A DNA stretch of 48,362 nucleotides from an uncultured Mycoplasmatota bacterium (GTDB lineage: Bacteria > Bacillota_I > Bacilli_A > RF39 > UBA660), in the NCBI GenBank assembly GCA_947643405.1, contig CANRVY010000009.1, positions 1 through 48,362 on the forward strand. Direction: 5' to 3'. Position 1 is the stretch's first letter, and the number at the start of each line of letters is the position of its first letter. The notes beneath the pieces are model-generated. The model saw only the letters and a list, made by a program, of their open reading frames with translations, did not search any database and had not been told where the DNA came from. Shown in pieces: positions 17,962 to 26,127 of the stretch. The translations under genes and the position numbers were made by a program.

Positions 17962-18329
17962 AAAAAAATGGATTTACATTAGCTGAACTTTTAGGAGTAA
18001 TTGTTATTTTAGGACTTTTACTGCTTCTTGTATTTCCTTCCGTTGTAAAAGAACTAAAAGAAGGAGAAGCAAGCATTGATAATGCAGTTGAACAAATCAT
18101 TAAAAATGGTGCTTCAAATTATGTTGAAAATAACAAAAATACTTATCCATCTACTAAGAACGCAACTTATTGTATTACTTTAAGTACTTTAGTAAATGCA
18201 GGAGAAATTTCTAAAAGCTTGCTTATTGATAAAAAAGGCAATGAATTAGATTTAGAAAAAAAAGTAGAAGTTCAGATTCAAAGTGGTCAAAAAACTTATA
18301 AAATGAATGATCAATGTCAAAATAGTTAG
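17958..18329 (+). CDS. Type IV pilin-like protein (prepilin)
   Basis: A 123-residue prepilin: short basic leader MKKNG, then FTLAELLGVIVILGLLLLL, the class III prepilin cleavage/methylation site with Glu at mature position 5. The prepilin peptidase at 28090 would cut after Gly5. Two cysteines (about residues 74 and 120) could form a disulfide in the globular domain. It overlaps ftsW by 4 bases (ATGA) with GGAGGAAG as ribosome site, an odd partnership that separates it from the main pilus cluster 10 kb away. Upstream of comEA/comEC, it may be a competence pseudopilin (ComGC-like). Confidence 0.85.
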   Translation: MKKNGFTLAELLGVIVILGLLLLLVFPSVVKELKEGEASIDNAVEQIIKNGASNYVENNKNTYPSTKNATYCITLSTLVNAGEISKSLLIDKKGNELDLEKKVEVQIQSGQKTYKMNDQCQNS

Positions 18330-18372
18330 GATTTTTTATCTATGATCAAATATCATCTTATGAGGTGATAAA

Positions 18373-19029
18373 ATGATACAAAAAATATTTGAGCAAAAAA
18401 GAGCGCTACTAATCATTAGTATCATTCTTTTTTTGTTAGTCACATTTTTTCTATATCCAAAAAAGGAAGCAGTTATATTAGAAGAACCCTTGATCAAAGA
18501 AATAGAAACATCTGTTAAAAATGATATGATCCAAGTAGATATCAAAGGAGCGGTAAAAAAACCTGGAGTTTATCAAATGAACATAGATTCTAGAGTACAA
18601 GATGTAATAGAAAAAAGTGGAGGGCTTTTAGAAAATGCCAATTTAAATACCATTAATTTGAGCAAAAAATTGGAAGATGAAATGGTCATAATTATTTACA
18701 CAAAAGAAGAAATTGACCAGTTCATGCAAGAAGAAACAAGAACCTTAAAGCAAGAAAATACCTGTGTTTGCCCTAAAGTAACAAATAATGCTTGTGTTGA
18801 AAAAACGGTTACCAATCAAGAAGAGACGGTCATTTCAAAGAAGGTTTCCTTAAATCAAGGAACTAGAGAAGACTTTGAAAGCCTAACAGGAATCGGACCA
18901 TCAAAAGCAGAATCTATTATACAATATCGAAATGAACACGGAAAATTTGAAACAATTGAAGAAATTAAAAATGTAAGTGGAATTGGAGAATCAACCTTTG
19001 AAAAAATTAAAGACAATCTTACACTCTAA
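18373..19029 (+). CDS. comEA: Competence DNA receptor ComEA
   Basis: Membrane-anchored protein that binds incoming double-stranded DNA outside the cell and passes it to ComEC. 218 residues: one N-terminal membrane helix (about 14-31), an SLBB domain with QVDIKGAVKKPGVY (about 54-67), a linker containing a few cysteines (CVCPK, NACVEK), and C-terminal tandem helix-hairpin-helix motifs (LTGIGPSKA and VSGIGESTF). ATGAGGTGATAAA precedes the ATG. comEC follows with overlapping frames. Confidence 0.93.
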   Translation: MIQKIFEQKRALLIISIILFLLVTFFLYPKKEAVILEEPLIKEIETSVKNDMIQVDIKGAVKKPGVYQMNIDSRVQDVIEKSGGLLENANLNTINLSKKLEDEMVIIIYTKEEIDQFMQEETRTLKQENTCVCPKVTNNACVEKTVTNQEETVISKKVSLNQGTREDFESLTGIGPSKAESIIQYRNEHGKFETIEEIKNVSGIGESTFEKIKDNLTL

Positions 19030-21040
19030 TTCTCTTTTATTATTTTGCTTTTTATTTTTGTTTTTTTATCTCTTTATTTCCTTTGCTTTTACAAAATCAA
19101 AATATCAAAAAAATGATACCTTTTTTGAAGGAACCATTTTATCGAAAAAAATATATGAAGGATATGCAACTTTAGAAATTAGAGGAAAAGAAAAAATACT
19201 TGTTCAATATACTTCCTCTCGTGAACAAATAGAACAGTTAAAAATAGGCGATATTATCTCTTTAAAAGGAACTTTAGAACTATCTAGCACAAATAGAAAT
19301 TTTCATTTATTTAACTATCAAAAATATTTGAGAGGAAAACAAATATTTTGGATTGTGAAAACAGATAAAATAACATTAAAAAAACATTCTCGCGGTCTTT
19401 ATTTATGGAAAGACAAATTGATTCGAAAAATAGAAGCTAGAAAAGCTCCCTCCTATTACTTTTCTTTCTTATTAGGAGATAGTTCTAAATTAGAGAAAAA
19501 AACATTATATCAGGAACTAGGGATTAGCCATCTTTTTGCAGTATCAGGAATGCATATTCTCTTTATAGCAGGAGCTTTATCTAAATTATTTCAAAAAATA
19601 TGTTCTAAGAAAATGGTTTCTTTTTTCTTTGTTACCATATTATTAACACTTTATATTTGGCTATTATCAGATAGTGCATCTGCAAATAGAGCTTATCTAT
19701 TATATATTTTTTCTTTTTTAAATAAGTATTATAAGATAGAACTTTCCCCTTTAAAACTGCTATTTTATGTTGCTATGATTTCTATTATTAGAAACCCATT
19801 TTGTATTCTTCAAATTGGTTTTCAATTTAGTTTTCTTATTTGCTTTTTTCTAATGCTTACAAAAAGAAATTCCGAAGGATATATCAAAGATCTATTGGTA
19901 ACTTCTACTTTTGCTTTTCTTGTCAGTGTGCCTCTTTCCTTATATCACTTTCATCAAATTCATTTAGGAAGTATCTTTTTTAATATGATAGCAGTTCCAA
20001 TTGTTACAACTATTTTATTTCCACTATCCTTTTTTTCTTTTTTATTTCCAATCTTTGAAAATATTTTTTGCTTGTGCATTGAGATTTTTGAATTTGTGAT
20101 GGGGTGCTTTAGAACATTTGATTTTTTAAAACTGACATTCCAAGCATTCACTATTTTTTTTCTTTTTCTTTATTATTCTTTATTAATTTTTGGTTTTATT
20201 AAAAACAAAAAATTTTTTATTTTCTTTTTCCTACTTTTATCGTTTCACTTTCTAATTCCTTATATGGATACTCATTATTGGATTGACATGATTGATGTAG
20301 GAGAGGGAGACTCGATTTTAATACGTTATCCCCATTTAGAAAAAACCATTTTAATTGACTGTGGAGGTCAACTTCCTTTTGGAAAAAAAAGAACATCACA
20401 AGTAGACAATATTTTAATTCCCTATATGAAATCATTGGGAGTAAAAAAGATAGATGTTTTAATATTAACGCATGGGGATTATGATCATATGGGAAATGCA
20501 ATTGATTTAGTAGAAAAATTTAAAATTGAAAAAATAGTACTAAATTGCGGAGTATATAATGATTTAGAAAAGGAATTAGTCAGTATTCTAAATAAAAAGA
20601 AATTAAAATATTATTCCTGCATTAAAGAACTTAAACTTGCTACCAATAAGCTATATTTTTTAAATACAAGAGAATATGATAATGAAAATGATAATTCAAG
20701 TGTTATTTATACAGAACTTAATCATTACAAATTTCTATTTATGGGAGATGCTAGTGAAGAGAAAGAAATGGATATATTAAACAAATACAAATTAAATAGT
20801 ATAGATTTTCTTAAAGTAGGACATCATGGATCTAAAACTAGTTCTAGTAAAGCGTTTATTAATGCGATAATTCCTAAATATTCTCTCATTTCGGTTGGCA
20901 AAAATAACAGGTATGGTCACCCGAATAAAGAAGTACTAGAAAATTTAGGCAATTCAAAAATATATAGAACTGATATTGATGGAGGAATTCAAATAAAACT
21001 AAACAAGAATGGATATAAGATTAGAACTTGTAATCCATAG
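18998..21040 (+). CDS. comEC: DNA uptake channel ComEC/Rec2
   Basis: Polytopic protein that moves single-stranded DNA across the membrane during transformation. From TTG 18998 it has about 680 residues: an OB-like N-terminal region, a multi-helix competence domain with the AVSGMHI motif, and a C-terminal metallo-beta-lactamase domain with DVGEGDSI, LTHGDYDHMGN, FMGDASEE, VGHHGSKT and RYGHPNKEVL. No frameshift is seen, so the channel looks functional. There is no ATG at the beginning; I chose TTG 18998 (MKKLKTI) because GGAG lies nine bases before it. An alternative GTG at 18977 has no clear site. The frame overlaps comEA by about 32 bases, implying translational coupling. Confidence 0.92.
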   Translation: MKKLKTILHSNSLLLFCFLFLFFYLFISFAFTKSKYQKNDTFFEGTILSKKIYEGYATLEIRGKEKILVQYTSSREQIEQLKIGDIISLKGTLELSSTNRNFHLFNYQKYLRGKQIFWIVKTDKITLKKHSRGLYLWKDKLIRKIEARKAPSYYFSFLLGDSSKLEKKTLYQELGISHLFAVSGMHILFIAGALSKLFQKICSKKMVSFFFVTILLTLYIWLLSDSASANRAYLLYIFSFLNKYYKIELSPLKLLFYVAMISIIRNPFCILQIGFQFSFLICFFLMLTKRNSEGYIKDLLVTSTFAFLVSVPLSLYHFHQIHLGSIFFNMIAVPIVTTILFPLSFFSFLFPIFENIFCLCIEIFEFVMGCFRTFDFLKLTFQAFTIFFLFLYYSLLIFGFIKNKKFFIFFFLLLSFHFLIPYMDTHYWIDMIDVGEGDSILIRYPHLEKTILIDCGGQLPFGKKRTSQVDNILIPYMKSLGVKKIDVLILTHGDYDHMGNAIDLVEKFKIEKIVLNCGVYNDLEKELVSILNKKKLKYYSCIKELKLATNKLYFLNTREYDNENDNSSVIYTELNHYKFLFMGDASEEKEMDILNKYKLNSIDFLKVGHHGSKTSSSKAFINAIIPKYSLISVGKNNRYGHPNKEVLENLGNSKIYRTDIDGGIQIKLNKNGYKIRTCNP

Positions 21041-21053
21041 AAAGGAATAAGAT

Positions 21054-21164
21054 TTGAATTATATAGATGAAAATGTAAAAAAGATCAGTCAGAAAGAAAT
21101 TATTGGAATTATAATTTGCAAACAGAATAACAAATATGTAATAAAATATTGTTTTAGCAAATAA
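21054..21164 (+). CDS. Short unrecognised frame after comEC
   Basis: A 36-residue frame (TTG start, MNYIDENVKKIS...) preceded by AAAGGAATAAG and starting 13 bases after comEC. No family recognised. It may be a real small protein or the head of a gene that has decayed, since the next 260 bases look like a gene fossil. Confidence 0.25.
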   Translation: MNYIDENVKKISQKEIIGIIICKQNNKYVIKYCFSK

Positions 21165-21224
21165 TTACTAGAGAATATGAATTGGTATGATATCAATAAA
21201 ATTAAGAATAAGAAAAACATTTTT

Positions 21225-21430
21225 TTGACACATTTTGACTTCATAAAAATATACTATTTATGAAAGATGTAAGAAAATAAAATAAACAGGAATATTATCT
21301 GTCAAAACTGGATATTCTATAAGTAGGACATTGTGGTTTTAAAATAGAGAAGAAAAAAATTTGAATTATAAAACTTGTCTTCCCTAAGACACGTTACCCA
21401 TATGGTGGCGTTTTATATAGATTTGAGGCA
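21225..21430 (+). pseudogene. Decayed fragment resembling the comEC metallo-beta-lactamase domain
   Basis: No open frame, but the DNA aligns by eye with the end of comEC just upstream. tttatgaaagatg (near 21256) matches tttatgggagatg (FMGDA), and gatattctataagtaggaca (near 21312) matches gattttcttaaagtaggaca (FLKVGHHG). The later cgttacccatatggtgg (near 21393) sits where RYGHP would be expected. Stops and indels break every frame. I read it as the remnant of a partial comEC duplication; chance similarity in AT-rich DNA is the alternative. Confidence 0.5.
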
Positions 21431-21447
21431 TAAATTGCCTCTTTTTT
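21425..21447 (+). terminator. Intrinsic terminator before dnaG
   Basis: gaggca-taaat-tgcctc followed by six T. It insulates the dnaG operon from the competence genes. Confidence 0.8.
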
Positions 21448-21528
21448 GCGATTTTTATAAAAAAGATTATGAAAAATTAAGGATTTTTAAAAGTTTTGTC
21501 GTATATTATTAATAGGGAGTTTGATAAT

Positions 21529-23280
21529 ATGCCTTTGATAAGTCCAGAAGAAATTAATCGCATAAAAATGAGTAATGACATTGTAGATACAATATCAAAG
21601 TATATTCCACTTGTCCCGAAAGGAAAAAACTTTTTTGGGGTTTGCCCATTTCATGAAGATCACTCGCCTAGTATGAGTGTTTCCAAAGAAAAACAAATTT
21701 ATACTTGTTTTTCATGTGGTGCAACTGGGAATGTTATTAAGTTTGTTGAAGATTTTGAAAATGTAAGTTTTATGGAAGCCTTAAAAATATTGGCAGATAA
21801 AGCAGGAATTGTCTTATCAGTAGGTTCTATTCAAAAAAGAAGTTTTGATAAAAACGGACCACTTTATGATATTTATGATTTGAGTGCCAAATTTTATCAT
21901 AATAATATTAATACAGCATTGGGAAAAAATGCTAAAGAATATCTGAAAAAACGTGATATTGATGAGTCCATAATCAAAGAATTTGGAATTGGACTAGCTT
22001 TAAAAAAACATGATATGTTAATGAATCTTCTTGTTAATAAAAAATTTGATATGAATATGCTTATGAAAAGCGGACTGATCGTTAGAAACGAACATGGATA
22101 TTTAGATTCTTATTATAACCGAATTATGTTTCCATTATGGGATATTACAGGAAAAGTAGTAGGGTTTAGTGGAAGAATTTATAGTGGAGAAAAAGATGCT
22201 CCAAAATATATCAATTCTAAAGAATCAGAGATTTTTAAAAAGGGAGAGCTTTTATATAATTATCATCGAGCTAAAGATGAAGCTAGAAAAGAAAATAAAG
22301 TCATTATTATGGAAGGCTTCATGGATGTGATTAGAGCCTATACGATTGGAATTAAAAATGTCGTAGCTATGATGGGGACAGCAGTTACAAAAGAGCAAGC
22401 TTTACTCATCAAACGCATGGCAAAAGAAATAATTCTTTGCTTTGATGGAGATAGAGCAGGAGAAAAAGCTACACTATCTTGTTCAGAAGAACTCTTGAAA
22501 ATTGGAGTTACACCTAAAATTGTTCATTTAGAAGAAGACTTAGACCCAGATGAATATGTTAGCAAGTATGGGAAAGAGAGATTTTTAAGAAAATTGGAAA
22601 ATCCAATTAATGTGATGGATTTTAAATTATTTTATTTAAAGAAGCAGAAAAATTTATCAAGTGGACAAGATGTTGCAAAATATGTAAGTGATGTATTAGC
22701 AGAGTTAACAAAAATAGATGATGATATTCTAAAAGAATTAACGCTTCATAAAATAAGTGAAGAATCAAAATTAGATATTGAATTTTTAAAAGCTCAGTTA
22801 GCTTCAAAAGAAGTTCCAAAAAAAGTAGAAGAAAAGAAAATCGAAAAGAAAAAAATGAACAAATATGATAAAGCACAAATGTATTTGTTATATTATATGT
22901 TAAGAAGCAAAGAAGTTATTCGTTTATATAATAAAAAAATTACATTTATGCCTACAGAACAATATCGCAATTTAGCATTTCACATTAGCTATTATTATAA
23001 AATCTATGGAGATATTAATATATCATCATTGATTGATCAATTTGAAGATAATAAAGAACTGATTCATACTCTAGGTAAAATTGAACAGTTAAATTTAAAA
23101 GAGGATTATACATTAGAAGAGATAGAAGATTATTTAAATACAATCAAAGAGTATAATATTAAAAATGGGCAAGCTGAATTGCAAAAAAAATTAAAGACAG
23201 AACAAGATTCAAAAGAAAAAGTGAGAATTGCAAATGAAATACTTGCATTAAAAGTAAGGAGAGACGAAAATGATCAATGA
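21529..23280 (+). CDS. dnaG: DNA primase
   Basis: Makes RNA primers at the replication fork, with the DnaB helicase. 583 residues: an N-terminal CHC2 zinc finger (C39, H42, C60, C63 in CPFH...CFSC), the primase core and a Toprim domain with IIMEGFMDV (Glu) and [10 protein letters not shown] (Asp-x-Asp), then a helical C-terminal helicase-binding region. Start at ATG 21529, with GGGAG nine bases upstream; the frame extends 11 codons further without a site. It overlaps rpoD by 11 bases. Confidence 0.97.
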   Translation: MPLISPEEINRIKMSNDIVDTISKYIPLVPKGKNFFGVCPFHEDHSPSMSVSKEKQIYTCFSCGATGNVIKFVEDFENVSFMEALKILADKAGIVLSVGSIQKRSFDKNGPLYDIYDLSAKFYHNNINTALGKNAKEYLKKRDIDESIIKEFGIGLALKKHDMLMNLLVNKKFDMNMLMKSGLIVRNEHGYLDSYYNRIMFPLWDITGKVVGFSGRIYSGEKDAPKYINSKESEIFKKGELLYNYHRAKDEARKENKVIIMEGFMDVIRAYTIGIKNVVAMMGTAVTKEQALLIKRMAKEIILCFDGDRAGEKATLSCSEELLKIGVTPKIVHLEEDLDPDEYVSKYGKERFLRKLENPINVMDFKLFYLKKQKNLSSGQDVAKYVSDVLAELTKIDDDILKELTLHKISEESKLDIEFLKAQLASKEVPKKVEEKKIEKKKMNKYDKAQMYLLYYMLRSKEVIRLYNKKITFMPTEQYRNLAFHISYYYKIYGDINISSLIDQFEDNKELIHTLGKIEQLNLKEDYTLEEIEDYLNTIKEYNIKNGQAELQKKLKTEQDSKEKVRIANEILALKVRRDENDQ

Positions 23281-24358
23281 AATTAAAAGTTTTGAAGAAA
23301 GAAAACAGGAATTAGTAAAAAAAGGAAAAGAAAAAGGATTTATTAGTTATGAGGAATTAGCAGCTGCTTTAAAAGGATTAGATTTAGATGCTGATGCATT
23401 AGACGAATTATATAACTTATTTACAGAAAATAATATTGCTGTTGTATCAGAAGATGAAAGTGAAGGCGGAAATGGTGGAAGCGTAGATAAAATTTTATTA
23501 GATGATAACGCCTTAACCAAAGATTTAACTATTAATGATCCAGTTAGAATGTATTTGAAAGAGATTGGTCAAATCAAATTGCTCAGCATGGAAGAAGAAT
23601 TAGAACTATCTGATCGAATTAGAGAAGGCGACGAACAAGCAAAAACAATTTTGGCAGAAGCAAATTTGCGTTTGGTTGTTAGTATTGCCAAAAGATATGT
23701 AGGTAGAGGAATGCTTTTCTTAGACTTAATTCAAGAAGGAAATATTGGTTTGATGAAAGCAGTGGATAAATTCGATGTTTCAAAAGGATTTAAATTTTCT
23801 ACTTATGCAACATGGTGGATTAGACAAGCTATTACAAGAGCTATTGCAGATCAAGCTCGTACGATTCGTGTACCAGTACATATGGTTGAGACGATTAACA
23901 AATTAGCACGTGTTCAAAGGCAACTTACATTAGAATTGAATCGTGAACCAAGTGAAGAAGAGTTAGCAAAGAAAATGAATGTTTCCGTTGACAAAATTAG
24001 AGACATCTATAAAATTTCACAAGAACCCGTTAGTTTAGAAACTCCAATTGGAGAAGAAGACGATTCTCATTTGGGAGACTTTGTTCCAGATGAAAGAAAT
24101 ATGAGTCCTGAAGAATATGCAACTAATGAAATGTTAAAAGATGAAATTTCTGAAGTGCTTCTTACTTTAACAGAAAGAGAGGAAAAAGTAATTCGTTTGC
24201 GTTTTGGATTAGAAGATGGAAAATCTAGAACATTGGAAGAGGTTGGTCAAATGTTTGGCGTTACTCGTGAGCGTATTAGACAGATTGAGGCAAAAGCACT
24301 AAGAAAACTTCGTCATCCTTCTCGTTCTAGAAAATTAAAAGATTACATGGGGGATTAA
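23270..24358 (+). CDS. rpoD: Primary sigma factor (sigma-A/sigma-70)
   Basis: Housekeeping promoter-recognition subunit of RNA polymerase. 362 residues with a short acidic N-terminal region (1.1-like), region 1.2 ([11 protein letters not shown]), region 2 ([33 protein letters not shown]), region 3 and region 4.2 ([20 protein letters not shown]). AAGGAGAGACG precedes the ATG, which lies inside the dnaG end. The dnaG-rpoD order is the classic macromolecular-synthesis operon. Confidence 0.98.
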   Translation: MINEIKSFEERKQELVKKGKEKGFISYEELAAALKGLDLDADALDELYNLFTENNIAVVSEDESEGGNGGSVDKILLDDNALTKDLTINDPVRMYLKEIGQIKLLSMEEELELSDRIREGDEQAKTILAEANLRLVVSIAKRYVGRGMLFLDLIQEGNIGLMKAVDKFDVSKGFKFSTYATWWIRQAITRAIADQARTIRVPVHMVETINKLARVQRQLTLELNREPSEEELAKKMNVSVDKIRDIYKISQEPVSLETPIGEEDDSHLGDFVPDERNMSPEEYATNEMLKDEISEVLLTLTEREEKVIRLRFGLEDGKSRTLEEVGQMFGVTRERIRQIEAKALRKLRHPSRSRKLKDYMGD

Positions 24359-24999
24359 TGAAATTATCAAAACGGTTACAAATGATCGCTGATATGATAC
24401 CGAGTGGTGTACGAGTGATTGATGTTGGATGTGATCACGCTCTTTTAGACATCTATTTGACTTTAAATAAGACAAATGAATGTATTGCTAGCGATATCAA
24501 TGAAAATGTTTTAAAAAAAACAAGAGAAATGATTAGAAGACATCATTTAGAAGAGCAAATTCAAGTTGTTCAGGGAGATGGCTTAGAGAACATTTGGGTT
24601 CAAGAAGAAGATATTGTTGTTATTGCTGGAATGGGTACTGCAACAATTCTTCATATTTTAGAAAAACAACATCCAAAGAGTTTAATTATTGAAACTCATA
24701 ATCATTTAACAGAACTTAGAAAAGAAATTTCTAGAAAAGGATATGTGATAGAAAAAGAAGAAGTTGTTTTCGATAAAAATATTTATTATGTGATTATAAA
24801 ATTTCAAGAGGGAATTTCTAATTATAATGATCAAGAATTGTTTTTAGGACCTGTTTTGATGCAAAAAAGAAATTCAGAAACAACTTCCTATTTTGAATAC
24901 TTATTAAGGAAAAAACAAAAATTAAACAATATTCCAAAAGCTAAGTTAATGCAAATAGACGAAGAAATAATTTACTTAAAAACAGTTTTAAATAAATAG
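24358..24999 (+). CDS. trmK: tRNA (adenine-22-N1)-methyltransferase TrmK
   Basis: Methylates A22 in the D-arm of certain tRNAs using S-adenosylmethionine. 213 residues with an N-terminal SAM site (VIDVGCDHALLDIYL), an IAGMGTATI motif typical of the TrmK family and a C-terminal coiled-coil-like helix region. ATG shares one base with the rpoD stop (TAATG), so it is translationally coupled. The rpoD-trmK neighbourhood is common in Firmicutes. Confidence 0.93.
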   Translation: MKLSKRLQMIADMIPSGVRVIDVGCDHALLDIYLTLNKTNECIASDINENVLKKTREMIRRHHLEEQIQVVQGDGLENIWVQEEDIVVIAGMGTATILHILEKQHPKSLIIETHNHLTELRKEISRKGYVIEKEEVVFDKNIYYVIIKFQEGISNYNDQELFLGPVLMQKRNSETTSYFEYLLRKKQKLNNIPKAKLMQIDEEIIYLKTVLNK

Positions 25000-25044
25000 A
25001 CTGTTTTGTTCTTTATAGTATAATAAAAAAAGGAGTAGTAAGAA

Positions 25045-25512
25045 GTGCAAGTTCTAAAATGTAAAATTTGTGGCACAAATTTGGAGACTTTGGATAGACT
25101 TCAAGTGTGTTGATGTCTTTATCGTGGTACTAAGCAAGTTATCATGTCAAATGAAGGCAGAAATCATTTAAAAGATTTTGATAAAATATAATGGTGAATC
25201 TAATATTGTATCTATTTCTAAAAAGTAAAATCAATTGAAAAAGAAGCTTTTAAAGGAATGGGGATTGTAGAAGTTACAATCCCTATTACAGTTGTTTCGA
25301 TTCAAGTAAGAACGTTTGAAAAGAGTAGTTGTTTACAAAAAATTAATATTCCAAAAAGCGTTTGCAAAATTGGTGATTTAGTTTTTTATGATTGTGCCTT
25401 TTTGAAGACTGTTACCATCGAAAAGGGAAAGGCGAATATTTCAACTAAGGCTTCTACTGGTTGTTTAAAAAAAGATGCTATGATTATTAAGATGATAATA
25501 AGGTTATATTGA
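25045..25512 (+). pseudogene. Broken zinc-ribbon plus leucine-rich-repeat (BspA-like) gene
   Basis: Begins at GTG 25045 behind AAAAAGGAGTAG and reads QVLKCKICGTNLETLDRLQVC, a zinc-ribbon head, but hits TGA at 25111 where a Lys is expected before a second Cys motif. After another stop near 25190 the frame shifts; from about 25229 it reads KVKSIEKEAFKGMG and then LRR_5-type strands such as INIPKSVCKIGDLVFYDC and LKTVTIEKG, ending at 25512. Proteins with this zinc-ribbon head and BspA-like repeats are common in gut Firmicutes and normally much longer, so a large middle section has been lost. TGA-as-Trp does not rescue it. Confidence 0.75.
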
Positions 25513-25632
25513 AGCTATCATCTTCTATTATTTATGGAAAAGACTGTTTGATTTCTGGTATCATTATTTTTTTATTATTGCTGAAATTATCGGAGTTTTA
25601 GTTTTCTTCAATAATATATTTTAATTATAATG
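25513..25632. other. Non-coding stretch after the pseudogene
   Basis: A short hydrophobic stretch near 25552-25615 could be the tail of a lost membrane protein, but no start, ribosome site or intact frame exists. Confidence 0.35.
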
Positions 25633-25660
25633 AAAAAAACTGTTAAATTTTAACAGTTTT
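25633..25660. terminator. Bidirectional terminator
   Basis: aaactgttaaa (25637-25647) pairs with tttaacagttt (25649-25659), flanked by an A-run and a T-run. It serves yqfQ on the minus strand and could also stop plus-strand transcripts. Confidence 0.65.
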
Positions 25661-26006
25661 AGGCAAAGAATGTAGGCCCAGCTTCATTTATAGGGGATGG
25701 TCTTGGTGTAGTGTCTGCAGTCTCATCTGAATAGGTATTTTGTTTAGTTGGTTGAGGCTTTTTTTCTTTGGTATCTACTTTTTTAAATTCATTCATGACT
25801 TTAAACATTGTTTTTGCATTTTTCATCATTGGTGACACTTGTTTTACAACAGGAATTGCCTGATTTACAAAGTTTAGTGTTCTTTGTGCTCCATTTAGGA
25901 GACTAGAAAAACTAAATCCTCTACCTAGACCGCTTCCCAATAAATTTGTTGTAGGTGATGAAAGTGTGCTATAAGGATATAGAAAATAAGGGTTATAGTA
26001 ATTCAT
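25659..26006 (-). CDS. yqfQ: YqfQ/VrrA-family protein
   Basis: A 115-residue protein starting MNYYNPYFLYPY. The central segment SLLNGAQRTLNFVNQAIPVVKQV...PMMKNAKTMFKVMNEF matches the short core of the YqfQ/VrrA family, found near trmK in Bacillus and considered spore-associated. The C-terminal third is a Pro/Thr-rich tail. Start chosen at 26006 because AAGGAG lies 8 bases upstream; the frame extends 55 codons further with no site, across the promoter of the divergent pilus operon. A minus-strand TATAAT lies at 26028-26033, with no clear -35. Confidence 0.7.
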   Translation of the reverse strand: MNYYNPYFLYPYSTLSSPTTNLLGSGLGRGFSFSSLLNGAQRTLNFVNQAIPVVKQVSPMMKNAKTMFKVMNEFKKVDTKEKKPQPTKQNTYSDETADTTPRPSPINEAGPTFFA

Positions 26007-26052
26007 GCTAGTACTCCTTTCTAAGTTATTATATGAATTTGTCAAAAAAAGT

Positions 26053-26080
26053 TTTACAAAATTAAAATATGTGGTATAAT
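26053..26080 (+). promoter_or_regulatory. Promoter of the pilus platform/peptidase operon
   Basis: TTTACA (26053-26058), 16-base spacer, TATAAT (26075-26080) preceded by TGG (extended -10). About 48 bases before the first gene. Confidence 0.65.
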
Positions 26081-26127
26081 CTTTATAGTATAAAAGAGTA
26101 GAGGAGATTGGAAGGTGTTCTTTTATT

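Noticed and set aside
22622-22876. Minus-strand frame of 84 codons inside dnaG
   Set aside because: Leu/His-rich antisense shadow of dnaG with no ribosome site.
25045-25512. TGA read as Trp (alternative genetic code)
   Set aside because: dnaG and the giant Rhs gene end in TGA at the expected places, genes use TGG for Trp, and the pseudogene has further breaks.
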